Assembly (NCBI RefSeq): GCF_016917355.1
Contig: NZ_CP070304.1
Span: forward strand, 1,550,001 to 1,614,000
DNA length: 64,000 nt
Source of the DNA: Glaciimonas sp. PAMC28666
Lineage (GTDB): Bacteria > Pseudomonadota > Gammaproteobacteria > Burkholderiales > Burkholderiaceae_D
Reading direction: 5' to 3'
The notes beneath the pieces are model-generated. The model saw only the letters and a program-made list of their open reading frames with translations. It was not told the origin of the DNA and ran no database searches. Shown here one piece after another: positions 21,347-30,967 of the stretch (positions are counted from its first letter, which is position 1; each line of letters opens with the position of its first letter). The translations under genes and the position numbers were made by a program.

Positions 21347-22360
21347 TCAAGCAGCCATCTGCGCTACACCACCGTATTGTAACCGCTCGCCATGCGCAAA
21401 CTGCATTTCGAAAAAGCTATTTACCGCGGCAAGCTGTTGATCGCAATCTTCTAACAGGTTCATGCGTTGACGGAAATCCTCCCCGCCGACCAGATCCCGG
21501 ACGTACCATCCGATGTGTTTGCGTGCGGTCCGCACCCCCAAATATGTGCCATAAAAGCTGTAATGCGCGCGTAAATGCTCGGCCATCAAATGCTGGACCT
21601 CGCTCACCATCGGGGCTTCCAAATACGTTCCGGTGCGCAAATAATGTGCGATTTCACGAAATATCCAAGGGCGCCCCTGTGCAGCGCGGCCGACCATAAT
21701 TGCGTCGGCGTTGGTAAATTCCAACACCTGGCGGGCCTTCTCGGGCGTGGTAATGTCACCATTGGCGACTACCGGGATAGATACTGCCGCTTTTACCGCG
21801 GCTATCGTCGCGTACTCAGCCTCGCCCCGATAAGCATCCGCCCGAGTGCGGCCATGGAGTGTCAACATGGCGATTCCGCTCTCTTCTGCCAGACGAGCGA
21901 TAGTCAGAGCATTCTTATTTAAGCGATCCCAACCAGTGCGAAACTTTAGTGTCACCGGGACCTCGACTGCTGCCACGACTGCCTCCAGAATTCGTGCCAC
22001 CAACTTTTCGTCCTGCAGCAAAGCAGAACCGCACCAGCTGTTACACACTTTTTTCACCGGGCAACCCATGTTGATGTCTATCACCTGGGCCCCATGGTCA
22101 ACGTTGTATTTGGCGCATTCAGCCATCATGACGGGATCGGCGCCAGCGATCTGCACAGCTCGGGGTGCCATCTCGCCATCATGATTGATACGACGCGAGG
22201 TTTTTTCAGTCTTCCACAGGCGTGGATTGGATGCTGCCATTTCGGACACGGCATAACCCGCACCGAGTTCCTTACAAAGTTGCCGGAAAGGACGATCCGT
22301 CACACCCGCCATCGGTGCTACAAAGACATTATTACGCAGTAAGTAAGGGCCAATATTCAC
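21347..22360 (-). CDS. dusB: tRNA-dihydrouridine synthase DusB
   Basis: FMN-dependent enzyme that reduces specific uridines in tRNA to dihydrouridine. The 337 residues form a TIM barrel (APMAGVTDRPFR, NMGCPVKKV with the conserved C100) followed by the RNA-binding helical domain (HLGVRTARKHIGWY-like stretch near residue 285). The start codon is GTG at 22360, giving the standard NIGPYLLRN beginning; no obvious ribosome site precedes it. After the GCP motif the sequence reads VCNSWCGSALL. A 209-bp gap separates it from fis. Confidence 0.95.
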   Translation of the reverse strand: MNIGPYLLRNNVFVAPMAGVTDRPFRQLCKELGAGYAVSEMAASNPRLWKTEKTSRRINHDGEMAPRAVQIAGADPVMMAECAKYNVDHGAQVIDINMGCPVKKVCNSWCGSALLQDEKLVARILEAVVAAVEVPVTLKFRTGWDRLNKNALTIARLAEESGIAMLTLHGRTRADAYRGEAEYATIAAVKAAVSIPVVANGDITTPEKARQVLEFTNADAIMVGRAAQGRPWIFREIAHYLRTGTYLEAPMVSEVQHLMAEHLRAHYSFYGTYLGVRTARKHIGWYVRDLVGGEDFRQRMNLLEDCDQQLAAVNSFFEMQFAHGERLQYGGVAQMAA

Positions 22361-22532
22361 GGCAATGTGGGGCGCACCAGAAGAGCGTTAAACGGAGAAA
22401 GCGCTTATTTTATCGCGAATGCGAAAAACTACGCTGAATTGCGATGGACACCTTCGATGAAACGACTTGTTTTGATGCTTTTGACGAGTTTGCCCGTCTA
22501 TGATTGTCCATGATTGTCCCTAACAATACCCA

Positions 22533-23789
22533 TCATCCCGACGGCCCCGAGTCGGACGACACATTGAGCGTAGCTGCAGCAGTTCGCCATCGCATCACGT
22601 CCTTATACGCCGGACTGTCATACGCCACGGTCGGTGCCACAGAATGACGCATATTTTGACCGGCATGCTGCAACAACTCATCTAATCCGACACCATCGGT
22701 GCCGTAAGTCGCAGTGCCTACCGAAAATGCCATACGGATCGACCAATTGTCTGCGACCACCGGCGTATCCTTAAAGTGGGCGACAAACGACACTAACAAG
22801 TGCTCGGCCATCGCGGCATCTGCACCGGGCAATACGTATAAAAATTCTGTGCTGCTCCAACGTCCACCCTGGTCTTTTTCCCGCATCTGTATCAGTGTGG
22901 CCTTGGCAAATGAGGCCAGCATGTTGTCGGCGGCCACCCATCCGTACAAGGCACTGACCTTATTAAAATCATGCAGGCAGCAATATATGATCGATAAAGC
23001 TGGCCCTCCAGAGGTCTTTGAACTAAGTGCCGCATTACGCTCAAACGCGCGCGCGATCCGCTGCCGGTTGAGTAAGCCGGTCAAACGGTCCAGGCGGGCG
23101 TGCTGGGTCAGCAAGAAAGTCAGATGGGACTGCTTCCAGATCACCTCACAAATATGCGCAAGAGACTGAAATGCGGGCACGCCGACATCACTAAAATAGT
23201 TAGCGTCGTCGGCATAGAATACAATCATGCCACGCATATGGGACTTTTCTGCACGCAATGGTATCGCCAGTGCATGGCTCACTGAGCATTGACCGTGACT
23301 GTTTTTCCAAGGCGCGAACAGCGCGTGAAACTCGTCCTCCTGCGTTCCGTGCCAGTCAGCGATCTGGGTGTAGGGGGCGATAAAGTCGAAACTGTCCTTA
23401 GGCAGGGTCCATGTAGCAGATTCAGTTATGGCAGGCCCCATAACCGCAACTGGAACAATCATCGCCGCGGCGTCGTCCGGACAGAATCCCACCCAGGCCA
23501 AACGCAATCTTTTGGTCGCCGATAAAATGACTTCGCATACCCGATGCAAGCTTTTACGATCTCCGCTTCCTTGCGACGACTCGCGCAACAAACGATGGAG
23601 CGCTTCGTTCAAGCTGGTGCGCTCCTCATCAAACACGGAAACGCTAGAAGGCGGAAGAGGAGACGGAGGCAGGAACTCGTTGTCGTCAGGCGCGCCCAAT
23701 TCGTCGAGCCGTTGGGGGGGATTTGGCGAAGAGATATCGAGCCCCGCTACTGTGCGTTGAGCACGGGACGAAAACAAGCTGAATTTCAT
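22533..23789 (-). CDS. GAF domain protein with degenerate GGDEF domain
   Basis: 418 residues. An N-terminal disordered Pro/Ser-rich region (about 20-50) is followed by a GAF-like sensory domain (about 75-220) and a C-terminal GGDEF-fold domain beginning at DRLTGLLNR (234-242). The signature that should read GGDEF is SSTEF (312-316), so diguanylate cyclase activity is unlikely. No membrane segment or EAL domain was seen. It may act as a receptor or structural partner in a signalling pathway; the ligand is unknown. It stands alone between dusB and a phosphatase gene. Confidence 0.8.
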   Translation of the reverse strand: MKFSLFSSRAQRTVAGLDISSPNPPQRLDELGAPDDNEFLPPSPLPPSSVSVFDEERTSLNEALHRLLRESSQGSGDRKSLHRVCEVILSATKRLRLAWVGFCPDDAAAMIVPVAVMGPAITESATWTLPKDSFDFIAPYTQIADWHGTQEDEFHALFAPWKNSHGQCSVSHALAIPLRAEKSHMRGMIVFYADDANYFSDVGVPAFQSLAHICEVIWKQSHLTFLLTQHARLDRLTGLLNRQRIARAFERNAALSSKTSGGPALSIIYCCLHDFNKVSALYGWVAADNMLASFAKATLIQMREKDQGGRWSSTEFLYVLPGADAAMAEHLLVSFVAHFKDTPVVADNWSIRMAFSVGTATYGTDGVGLDELLQHAGQNMRHSVAPTVAYDSPAYKDVMRWRTAAATLNVSSDSGPSG

Positions 23790-23955
23790 GCGAGCCTCGA
23801 ATACTTTATGTTTGTTCCATGCAACAAGATTAGCACAAACAATTGGCCTGATCGCCTAAGTAATCAATGTTTTTCAACTAACTGTATGCGTTTGCCGGCA
23901 CACGAGCGACGCGAAGAGGATCTTGCCTGATGAACGGCGATACCGGTCGTTCGAT

Positions 23956-24615
23956 TTATCGATCTGTCTCATCCAAAGTGGTGGCGTTCAAATGCTCCAA
24001 ATGACGTACGTCGCCCCAATCGACCAGCTTCATCTGCACACCATTCCATATGAGCCGATTGATACTGGCGTTCAGAATGTCAAATCTGCGCTTTTCTCCC
24101 ATTGCCATGCTCTCGGCATGACGATAAATGCAATCGAGGAGGCCGCCGTGGCTGACTATCGCGATCCGCCTATGTTTAGTATTGGTAAGTATTCGTCGCA
24201 TCGCACCAATGGCGCGAGCCGAAAATTCATTCAGTGTCTCGGCCACATTCACGCCAGGCGGATAACGGACATCCGGTTCACGGCTATCCAGGGCGGCGAA
24301 TGCTTGCGGATAGCGTTCGGCCACCTCACTCCTTCGTAATCCTTCCATTACACCGTAACAGCGCTCACGCAAATCGGCATGCACGTCCAGACGAAGACCA
24401 TGTGCTGCGGCCAGCGGTTGAGCAGTATCGCGAGCGCGCTGTAAGTCGCTCGAAAAAACGGCATCCAGCTTGATTTTGGCCAGACAAAGGCTCAGCGCCT
24501 GCGCTTGTCGTTGACCTTCTGCATTCAGCGGAATATCGAGATAACCTTGCAGTCGATTTTCTTTGTTCCAATCCGTTTCACCGTGTCGAATCAACAAAAC
24601 TTCTGTGGTCTGCAT
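23956..24615 (-). CDS. Histidine phosphatase family protein
   Basis: Cytoplasmic phosphatase of the phosphoglycerate mutase-like superfamily, 219 residues. The RHGETDWN motif near residue 10 carries the phospho-acceptor histidine. FSSDLQRARDTAQP holds the conserved arginine, and VSHGGLLDCIYRH has the second catalytic histidine. The sequence fits the cofactor-dependent mutase/CobC/GpmB-like branch; the lack of the longer mutase insertions argues for a phosphatase rather than glycolytic mutase. The substrate cannot be told. It is followed by dtd and tyrS on the same strand upstream. Confidence 0.85.
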   Translation of the reverse strand: MQTTEVLLIRHGETDWNKENRLQGYLDIPLNAEGQRQAQALSLCLAKIKLDAVFSSDLQRARDTAQPLAAAHGLRLDVHADLRERCYGVMEGLRRSEVAERYPQAFAALDSREPDVRYPPGVNVAETLNEFSARAIGAMRRILTNTKHRRIAIVSHGGLLDCIYRHAESMAMGEKRRFDILNASINRLIWNGVQMKLVDWGDVRHLEHLNATTLDETDR

Positions 24616-24745
24616 GAGCGCCTATTAAGAACAGAAACACGAGAATCGTGCTTCTCGATGGGTTCCAGGTCACTTGAACCTGGTTGAAAATCAAAGATTT
24701 CGACCCGACAATCACGCAACGACAGCGCCGGGGAATCGGACTATC

Positions 24746-25207
24746 TCAGGCAAGCTTCGCTACCGGCGGCTTGATTTGCAGCCAAAATGTCACCGGGCCG
24801 TCATTCGTCAACGTTACCTTCATATCCGCGCCAAATAATCCAGTTGCGATGCGCGCGTGTCTGTGCGCCGCCTGCGCTACGAAATAACTGAACAGACGTC
24901 GCCCATCTTCAGGCGTGGCGGCCGGTGTGAACGATGGTCGGGTACCTGAGTTGGTATCCGCGGCCAACGTAAACTGAGGTACCAATAACAAACCGCCGGC
25001 GACGTCGGAAACGCTCAGATTCATCTTGCCAGCAGCATCGGAAAATACCCGATAAGCCAGCAACTTGGTCAATAACGCATCGGCCTGTTTTTCGGTATCG
25101 CCCCGCTCTGCACAGACCAATACCATTAAGCCCGCATCAATCGCGCCAACGGTCACCGCATCAACGACAACGCTGGCGTGACTCACGCGTTGGATGAGTC
25201 CAATCAA
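24746..25207 (-). CDS. dtd: D-aminoacyl-tRNA deacylase
   Basis: Trans-editing enzyme that hydrolyses D-amino acids wrongly attached to tRNA, notably D-Tyr-tRNA. The 153 residues match the family along their length ([27 protein letters not shown]). The two active-site motifs are VPQFTLAAD (usually SQFTL; here Pro replaces Ser) and NDGPVTFWL. The start is a TTG at 25207 with AAGGTGG just upstream. Its position 66 bp after tyrS is functionally sensible, because Dtd corrects TyrRS errors. Confidence 0.95.
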   Translation of the reverse strand: MIGLIQRVSHASVVVDAVTVGAIDAGLMVLVCAERGDTEKQADALLTKLLAYRVFSDAAGKMNLSVSDVAGGLLLVPQFTLAADTNSGTRPSFTPAATPEDGRRLFSYFVAQAAHRHARIATGLFGADMKVTLTNDGPVTFWLQIKPPVAKLA

Positions 25208-25273
25208 TTGGCGCCACCTTGCATTAAAAATTAAACGTCACGACATGAACCCAAGAAGAGAATCCAAGACGAC

Positions 25274-26548
25274 TTAACTCAGGATTACCCGCGCAAATTT
25301 GCGTTTACCCACCTGCACTACCAGCGTGCCCGCATCAACTTTTAACGCCTTGTCACTGATCACCGCTCCATCAACGCGGACGCCGCCCTGTTCAACCATG
25401 CGCAGCGCCTCTGAACTGGATGGACACAAATTAGCCTGCTTAATTAGCTGACCGATGCCCATTGGCGCACCGCTGATATGCACTTCCGGGATATCGTCGG
25501 GAATTCCACCCTTGGCGCGATTCACGAAATCGGCAAGCGCTTCCTCCGCCGCTCGCTGACTATGGAAACGGGCGACGATTTCCTGCGCGAGTGCGACCTT
25601 GATATCGCGTGGATTCCCGCCATCCGCGACTTGTGACTTATATCCAGCAATCTCAGCCAGCGATTTAAAGGATAGCAACTCATAATAACGCCACATCATG
25701 ACGTCCGAAATACTCATGATTTTCGCAAACATCGTATTACCCGGTTCGGTAATACCGATGTAATTACCCTTTGATTTCGACATTTTTTCAACGCCGTCCA
25801 GGCCTTCCAGCAATGGCATGGTAAGGATGCATTGTGGCTCTTGTCCGTAGTCTTTTTGTAGCTCTCGCCCAACCAACAGGTTGAATTTTTGGTCAGTTCC
25901 GCCAAGCTCCAAGTCAGATTCCAGGGCGACCGAATCGTAACCCTGCATCAGCGGATATAACAACTCGTGGACCGAAATCGGCGTACCCGCCTTGTAGCGC
26001 TTGGTAAAATCTTCGCGCTCCAAAATCCGGGCGACCGTATATTTAGCGGATAACTGAATCATGCCGCGCGCGCCCAACTTATCCGACCACTCCGAGTTAT
26101 AACGAATTTCGGTACGATCTCCGTCCAGCACCAGACTGGCTTGCGCGAAATAGCTCTTGGCGTTTTCTTCAATCTGCTCGCGTGTCAAAGGCGGTCGCGT
26201 AATGTTACGGCCCGAGGGATCGCCGATCATCGACGTAAAATCGCCAATGAGAAAAATGACGTTATGGCCCAAATCCTGCAACTGACGCATCTTGTTAAGG
26301 ACGACGGTATGACCGAGATGAAGGTCAGGAGCGGTAGGGTCGAGTCCCAGTTTGATCCGAAGAGGCTTGCCCGTTAGTTCCGAGCGCTGCAGCTTGCGCG
26401 CAAAATCCGCCTCAATCAGCAATTCCTCAGTACCGCGTTTGGTGATGGCCAACGCTTCCTGAACTTTGTCGGAAAGGACCAGCGATTTGTTTTCAGCGGC
26501 TGCATTAACTGGTAATACAGGCGAGGTATTCGGGGAAGTTAAAGACAT
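25274..26548 (-). CDS. tyrS: Tyrosyl-tRNA synthetase
   Basis: Class I aminoacyl-tRNA synthetase charging tRNA-Tyr. In the 424 residues the HIGH-type motif is HLGH (77-80) and the second signature is KMSKS (255-259); the C-terminus is an S4-like RNA-binding domain (about 355-424). The sequence is closer to the proteobacterial TyrS2-like branch (long N-terminal tail, [11 protein letters not shown]) than to Escherichia coli TyrS. It heads a unit with dtd and is divergent from the M23 peptidase gene. Confidence 0.97.
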   Translation of the reverse strand: MSLTSPNTSPVLPVNAAAENKSLVLSDKVQEALAITKRGTEELLIEADFARKLQRSELTGKPLRIKLGLDPTAPDLHLGHTVVLNKMRQLQDLGHNVIFLIGDFTSMIGDPSGRNITRPPLTREQIEENAKSYFAQASLVLDGDRTEIRYNSEWSDKLGARGMIQLSAKYTVARILEREDFTKRYKAGTPISVHELLYPLMQGYDSVALESDLELGGTDQKFNLLVGRELQKDYGQEPQCILTMPLLEGLDGVEKMSKSKGNYIGITEPGNTMFAKIMSISDVMMWRYYELLSFKSLAEIAGYKSQVADGGNPRDIKVALAQEIVARFHSQRAAEEALADFVNRAKGGIPDDIPEVHISGAPMGIGQLIKQANLCPSSSEALRMVEQGGVRVDGAVISDKALKVDAGTLVVQVGKRKFARVILS

Positions 26549-26888
26549 AGTTTATTTCTAGGAGTCAGTCGAACTGACGGGATCGAAGCGAAAAAATGCG
26601 CTGGGCGAAGACAGATTTTACCGGATTCGCAGTATCAATAGCCGGCTATTGATCATGTTGTGTCTGAAATAGAGCGCAATTAGCGTGGAAAGCATGATTG
26701 AAGCCCGCACTGGACCTGAGAAATTCCGCGAATCCTTACGGCACATAAAAGTTAATTATTTAGCATTTATGCTATCATCAAATTGTGATCTGCTACAATG
26801 CTCGATTCCTTAAACCCTGCCATAGTGTCTGTCAACAGAAGAACATTAACGAGAATCGGTACAAACGGCAAATTTTAACGTAAGCAAT
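26549..26888. other. Divergent intergenic region tyrS / M23 peptidase
   Basis: 340 bp without a gene, serving both divergent units. On the plus side it holds the perfect inverted repeat TAGCAT-TT-ATGCTA (26761-26774) and an extended -10 promoter element about 90 bp before the peptidase start. No clear element was identified for tyrS. Confidence 0.6.
26791..26799 (+). promoter_or_regulatory. Extended -10 promoter of the M23 peptidase gene
   Basis: TGC-TACAAT (26791-26799) matches an extended -10 (TG-N-TATAAT with five of six core matches). The -35 region is weak, as is usual for extended -10 promoters. A 14-bp palindrome ending 17 bp upstream (26761-26774) could be an operator. Predicted leader of about 80 nt. 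Confidence 0.45.
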
Positions 26889-28271
26889 ATGTCCTTTAAA
26901 GATAAATTGATGAACATTCGTCCCAGCCTCACGCTAGTGACTGGTTCATCGCGTAAAACCCGTATTGTTTCGGCTTCCGCCTTATTTCTCGTTGTCTGCG
27001 CCTTTGGCGCAGCAGGTGTAGCACCCATCACCCCGGACAGTTCAGACATTCACGTCAGAGCCATTGCAGAAGAACTGATGTTACCGAGTCTGCATCAGCA
27101 GATTAGCACGCTCGAATCTCAGGATCACCTCTACGTGGCGGAAGATAAAATGCGCGCTGGCGACACCTTGGCCGCGTTGATGACTCGATTAGGAATTAGC
27201 GATTCCGCTGCTACAAACTTCATTAAATCCGACACTACCGCCCGCAACATGTTACGCCTTAAGCCGGGCAGCATGGTGCAAGCTCAAACCGATGCTGAAG
27301 GCGATTTGCAGTGGATGCGCGCAACCCGAACCGACGGGGACGCACCAAAAAATCTGGTTGTGACGCGTAATGGCGACAAATTTAGCGCCGCAGAAGAAAC
27401 GTCAACGCTGGAAAAGCGCATCGAAATGCATTCGGGCGTCATCCGTTCGTCACTATTTGCGGCGACCGATGATGCCGAAATTCCTGATACCGTATCGGCA
27501 CAAATTATCGATATGTTCGGCACCAACATCAATTTTTCGTCAGACCTGAAACGCGGCGATCGCTTTAACGTTGCCTATGAGACATTTTGGCAGAATGGTC
27601 AGTTCGTGCGTGCTGGCCGCATCCTCGCGGGCGAATTCGTCAACGCAGGGAAAACATTTCAGGCGGTCTGGTTTGACGACCCGAAAAGTACCCAGGGCGG
27701 CGGCTACTACGGCTTTGATGGCTCCTCCCTGAAACAGGCTTTCTTGAAATCGCCGTTGGCCTTTACGCGTATTTCCTCCGGATTTTCCATGCGCACACAT
27801 CCAATTTTGGGTGGTTGGAAAATGCATAGCGGTGTCGATTTCGCGGCACCTACCGGAACCCCTATCCATGCAGCAAGTGACGGCGTGGTTGACTTTGTCG
27901 GAGTACAAAATGGCTATGGCAACGTAGTAATTTTAAAACACGCCGGGAACATCTCGACTGTGTACGCACACATGAGCCGCTTTGCGACGGGTTTTCGCCG
28001 CGGCAGCAAGATTAGTCAGGGCGACGTCGTTGGCTTTGTCGGCATGACAGGTTGGGCGACCGGGCCGCATCTCCATTATGAATATCGTGTGGCGAATAAG
28101 CCGCTCGATCCGATGACCGTGGTGGCACCAACCATGCAAGCCCTCGCCGGTCCCAAGCTACAACGTTTTCGTGCTGTAGCAACCGAAATGTCCCATCGCT
28201 TCGATCTGCTCCAACCCGATACAACGAAGACTGCGCTGAATAAAGTTGCCCCTGCAGCAGCGAAGTCCTGA
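26889..28271 (+). CDS. M23 family peptidoglycan endopeptidase (MepM-like)
   Basis: Periplasmic, membrane-anchored zinc endopeptidase predicted to cut peptide crosslinks in peptidoglycan. The 460 residues have a cytoplasmic basic start, one membrane segment or uncleaved signal (about 26-44), an OapA/LysM-like segment (about 85-150), and the C-terminal LytM domain. The domain carries the full metal site: H313 and D317 in HSGVD, H361 in AHMS, and H394/H396 in GPHLHYE. This suggests an active enzyme rather than an EnvC/NlpD-type activator. anmK follows on the same strand, pairing wall cleavage with recycling. Confidence 0.93.
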   Translation: MSFKDKLMNIRPSLTLVTGSSRKTRIVSASALFLVVCAFGAAGVAPITPDSSDIHVRAIAEELMLPSLHQQISTLESQDHLYVAEDKMRAGDTLAALMTRLGISDSAATNFIKSDTTARNMLRLKPGSMVQAQTDAEGDLQWMRATRTDGDAPKNLVVTRNGDKFSAAEETSTLEKRIEMHSGVIRSSLFAATDDAEIPDTVSAQIIDMFGTNINFSSDLKRGDRFNVAYETFWQNGQFVRAGRILAGEFVNAGKTFQAVWFDDPKSTQGGGYYGFDGSSLKQAFLKSPLAFTRISSGFSMRTHPILGGWKMHSGVDFAAPTGTPIHAASDGVVDFVGVQNGYGNVVILKHAGNISTVYAHMSRFATGFRRGSKISQGDVVGFVGMTGWATGPHLHYEYRVANKPLDPMTVVAPTMQALAGPKLQRFRAVATEMSHRFDLLQPDTTKTALNKVAPAAAKS

Positions 28272-28514
28272 CCATCAAAATAATACTTTTCACCTTTTAC
28301 CGCTTCAAAAAAACCGTTGGTAGATTATTCTGAACTCTCCGGATGGACGGGTGTGAGTGGGCCATCGCGCCTATAGTCCTCTCGCCTCTTGGGTGCAGGA
28401 AATCCAGTAAAAGAAAGCCAGTGTGCATGTTTTACTCCCGATAAAACCGAGCGATCAGCTGACAAATTCAGGACAAGTCCTTGTAAAATCAGGTGATCCA
28501 ACAACGAGTTTCTT

Positions 28515-29678
28515 ATGACTACGCAAAACGCGAATACCACTTTATACATTGGGCTCATGTCTGGCACGAGCCTCGATGGGATAGACGGTGTCATGGCATC
28601 ATTCCCCAGCGATGTCGCGAATCAACATCCGGCAACAACGCTGGCATCCGCTTATGTGCCTTTTTCTGCTGCCTTGCGCAGGGAGTTGATGACGCTTCAA
28701 CAAAGTGGCGATAATGAAATTGAGCGAGAATCACTGGTCGCCAACACCCTCGCAACCCATTGCGCTGCCTGCGTTGAGCGCCTGCTCGTCGACGCCGGTC
28801 TGCGTGCTAGCGAAGTTCGCGCCATCGGGGTACACGGTCAAACCATCCGCCATCGGCCGGAGCTGGGTTTTACTCGCCAGACGAATAACCCTGCACTGTT
28901 GGCAGAGCTTACCGGGATTGATGTCATTGCCGATTTTCGCAGCCGCGATATTGCCGCTGGCGGTCAAGGTGCCCCTTTGGTACCGGCCTTCCATCAGGCA
29001 GTGTTTGCCGACCCTGCTGAAACGCGTGTGGTCGTGAACATTGGTGGCGTGGCTAACATTAGCATCCTGCGGCAACACATAAAGGGCCAAGGCAATGCTC
29101 TGGATATTGGCTTTGATACCGGCCCCGGTAACGTATTGATGGATCTTTGGGTGAAGCTGAATCTGGGCAAGGATTACGATGAAAACGGCGCATGGGCGGC
29201 CAGCGGTACTGCACTGGCGCCGCTGTTGAAGGCTTGTCTTAATGAACCCTACTTTGCGCTGCCACCGCCTAAAAGTACCGGACGGGACCTATTTCATGAA
29301 GCCTGGTTAGCAACCAAACTGGGACTGTTTCCGCAGTTTGCACCGGCAGACGTACAGGCCACTCTGGCGGCCCTCACGGCTGCAACCATTGCCGACGCTA
29401 TTGCGCTCCACGCGCCAGACGCTAAAATGGTTGTCGTTTGCGGAGGCGGCGCCTACAACCCCTACCTTATGCAGATGTTAGGCCGCGCGCTTGGAAAACA
29501 CGGGGTGCTGGCTCAGGTCGAATCGACTGAAGCCCTCGGTATCGCACCGAACCATGTTGAGGCATTGGCGTTCGCCTGGTTAGCTCAGCGTTTTGATCTT
29601 CGTTTGCCAGGGAATCTTCCGGGCGTGACAGGTGCTGCCGGCCCTCGTATTTTAGGCGCACTTTACCCTGCAGGATGA
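28515..29678 (+). CDS. anmK: Anhydro-N-acetylmuramic acid kinase
   Basis: Cytoplasmic kinase that opens and phosphorylates 1,6-anhydro-MurNAc from peptidoglycan turnover to MurNAc-6-phosphate. The 387 residues start with [16 protein letters not shown] and contain [36 protein letters not shown] and [10 protein letters not shown], all family signatures of the ASKHA fold. It lies 243 bp after the M23 endopeptidase gene and is closed by a strong terminator at 29713-29747. Confidence 0.97.
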   Translation: MTTQNANTTLYIGLMSGTSLDGIDGVMASFPSDVANQHPATTLASAYVPFSAALRRELMTLQQSGDNEIERESLVANTLATHCAACVERLLVDAGLRASEVRAIGVHGQTIRHRPELGFTRQTNNPALLAELTGIDVIADFRSRDIAAGGQGAPLVPAFHQAVFADPAETRVVVNIGGVANISILRQHIKGQGNALDIGFDTGPGNVLMDLWVKLNLGKDYDENGAWAASGTALAPLLKACLNEPYFALPPPKSTGRDLFHEAWLATKLGLFPQFAPADVQATLAALTAATIADAIALHAPDAKMVVVCGGGAYNPYLMQMLGRALGKHGVLAQVESTEALGIAPNHVEALAFAWLAQRFDLRLPGNLPGVTGAAGPRILGALYPAG

Positions 29679-29712
29679 TGGCCAGATTCACAGCGCGATA
29701 GACGTAAATTAA

Positions 29713-29747
29713 AAAAGACACTAAGGTCGATAACCTAAGTGTCTTTT
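29713..29747. terminator. Bidirectional terminator between anmK and erpA
   Basis: A 15-bp stem with one mismatch: AAAAGACACTAAGGT (29713-29727), 5-base loop, ACCTAAGTGTCTTTT (29733-29747). The A-run on the left and T-run on the right let it stop rightward transcription of anmK and leftward transcription of erpA. Confidence 0.85.
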
Positions 29748-29860
29748 GAATTTCTGCTCAGCAAAATATAGCTGCATTAGCCTGAGGAAAACGTAAAAAA
29801 ACTCACAGCAATTCGCGGCCACCGTTGGCCGCACAATTCTGCTGAGCTAATTTGCCCTTA

Positions 29861-29910
29861 CGTAGCGGTAAGTAGCGATAAGTAGCGATAAGTAGCGATA
29901 AGTAGCGATA
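29861..29910. repeat. 10-bp tandem repeat abutting the erpA stop codon
   Basis: Four perfect copies of AGTAGCGATA (29871, 29881, 29891, 29901) preceded by one degenerate copy CGTAGCGGTA (29861). The array ends four bases before the erpA stop codon, so the repeats form the 3' untranslated start of that transcript. The 10-bp unit is out of phase with codons and lies outside the reading frame. Copy number is probably variable by slippage. Confidence 0.9.
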
Positions 29911-29914
29911 AGTA

Positions 29915-30274
29915 TTAGGCCGAGAAAGAGGATCCGCAACCGCAAGTGGTGGTCGCATTTGGATTTTTGATCACAAATTGCGCACCTTCCAAATCATCCT
30001 TGTAGTCGATTTCAGCCCCGACTAAATATTGATAACTCATTGAGTCGATCAATAACTGGACACCGTTTTTGGTCATGGTAGTGTCATCTTCGTTAACGAT
30101 TTCATCAAATGTGAAACCGTACTGGAAGCCTGAACAACCGCCACCCTGCACAAAAACGCGCAATTTTAAATCTGGATTACCCTCTTCCTCGATCAGTTGC
30201 GCCACTTTCGAGGCTGCACTATCAGAAAAAAGAATTGGGGATACAACATCTTGGATTTCAGCGACAGCATTCAT
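29915..30274 (-). CDS. erpA: Iron-sulfur cluster insertion protein ErpA
   Basis: A-type carrier that delivers [4Fe-4S] clusters to apo-proteins. With the ATG at 30274 the protein has 119 residues and is preceded by a good CAGGAG ribosome site; the frame is open 11 codons further but without support. The three cluster ligands are present: C47 in [11 protein letters not shown], and C111 and C113 in [10 protein letters not shown]. Usually essential for isoprenoid synthesis and respiration. The gene is monocistronic-looking, with a 10-bp tandem array directly after its stop. Confidence 0.97.
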   Translation of the reverse strand: MNAVAEIQDVVSPILFSDSAASKVAQLIEEEGNPDLKLRVFVQGGGCSGFQYGFTFDEIVNEDDTTMTKNGVQLLIDSMSYQYLVGAEIDYKDDLEGAQFVIKNPNATTTCGCGSSFSA

Positions 30275-30404
30275 TTCAAGCTCCTGCGGGAACATACAAT
30301 ACTTCATTATAGGCTTTTAGCGACAATCATGCATGACGACGCATTAGCTTGCCACACCAGTGACGTATTTACGCCAATTTAACAGTTTCCTACCGCTAAA
30401 GCTT

Positions 30405-30857
30405 CTACGCAGTCTCAGTGCCGCCTGGCAATTCTGGTCCTGAAATGGCCTGGGAAATCTGCGGAACCGCTCGCGCTTCCAGCAAATTGAAGGTTGGCAC
30501 CTCCGCCACCTGGTCATGTGTCAACTTTCCACTTACCAGTGCCCCGCTATGCATTTCCAGCGCCTTGTACTTCACGTCTCCGTTAATACGGGCTTTTGGT
30601 TGTAGTTCAAGCAAATCCGAGGAGTACACATTACCAACGATTTCACCATTGACGACAAGATGCGCTACACGTATTTCGCCTTCTACCTTGGCCTTTTCAG
30701 AAATCACCAACATTGACGGCAATCCATCTTCAGCCAGAATGTTTCCTTTAATGTGCCCGTCAATGCGTAGTCCACCTTTGAAATGTACATCGCCATGAAT
30801 ACTGGTAGTCGAACCAATCAAACTGTCGATAGTACTTTTTACTTTGCGGTTAAACAT
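30405..30857 (-). CDS. Bactofilin family cytoskeletal protein
   Basis: Self-assembling beta-helix filament protein (DUF583/bactofilin), 150 residues. The core (about 18-120) shows the repeating hydrophobic/glycine ladder expected of a right-handed beta-helix (IHGDVHFKGGLRIDGHIKGN, VEGEIRVAHLVVNGEIVGN). The N-terminal FNRKVKSTIDSLIG segment resembles the membrane-associating tail of other bactofilins. Family members scaffold wall enzymes, polar structures or cell curvature; no partner gene is directly adjacent, but the M23 endopeptidase lies about 2 kb away. Specific role here is unknown. Confidence 0.92.
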   Translation of the reverse strand: MFNRKVKSTIDSLIGSTTSIHGDVHFKGGLRIDGHIKGNILAEDGLPSMLVISEKAKVEGEIRVAHLVVNGEIVGNVYSSDLLELQPKARINGDVKYKALEMHSGALVSGKLTHDQVAEVPTFNLLEARAVPQISQAISGPELPGGTETA

Positions 30858-30967
30858 GTCATTCCTCTAATGCCAACGTGGTGAAACTTACTTTCGTTTA
30901 CTTATTGGGGCGTCTTGAACATTATTGCCACCCACCTACAGAACGGATAATAGACAGCATGCCTGCC

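Noticed and set aside
29861-29914. Tandem repeat as a possible CRISPR array
   Set aside because: Units of 10 bp are contiguous with no spacers and no cas genes are nearby.
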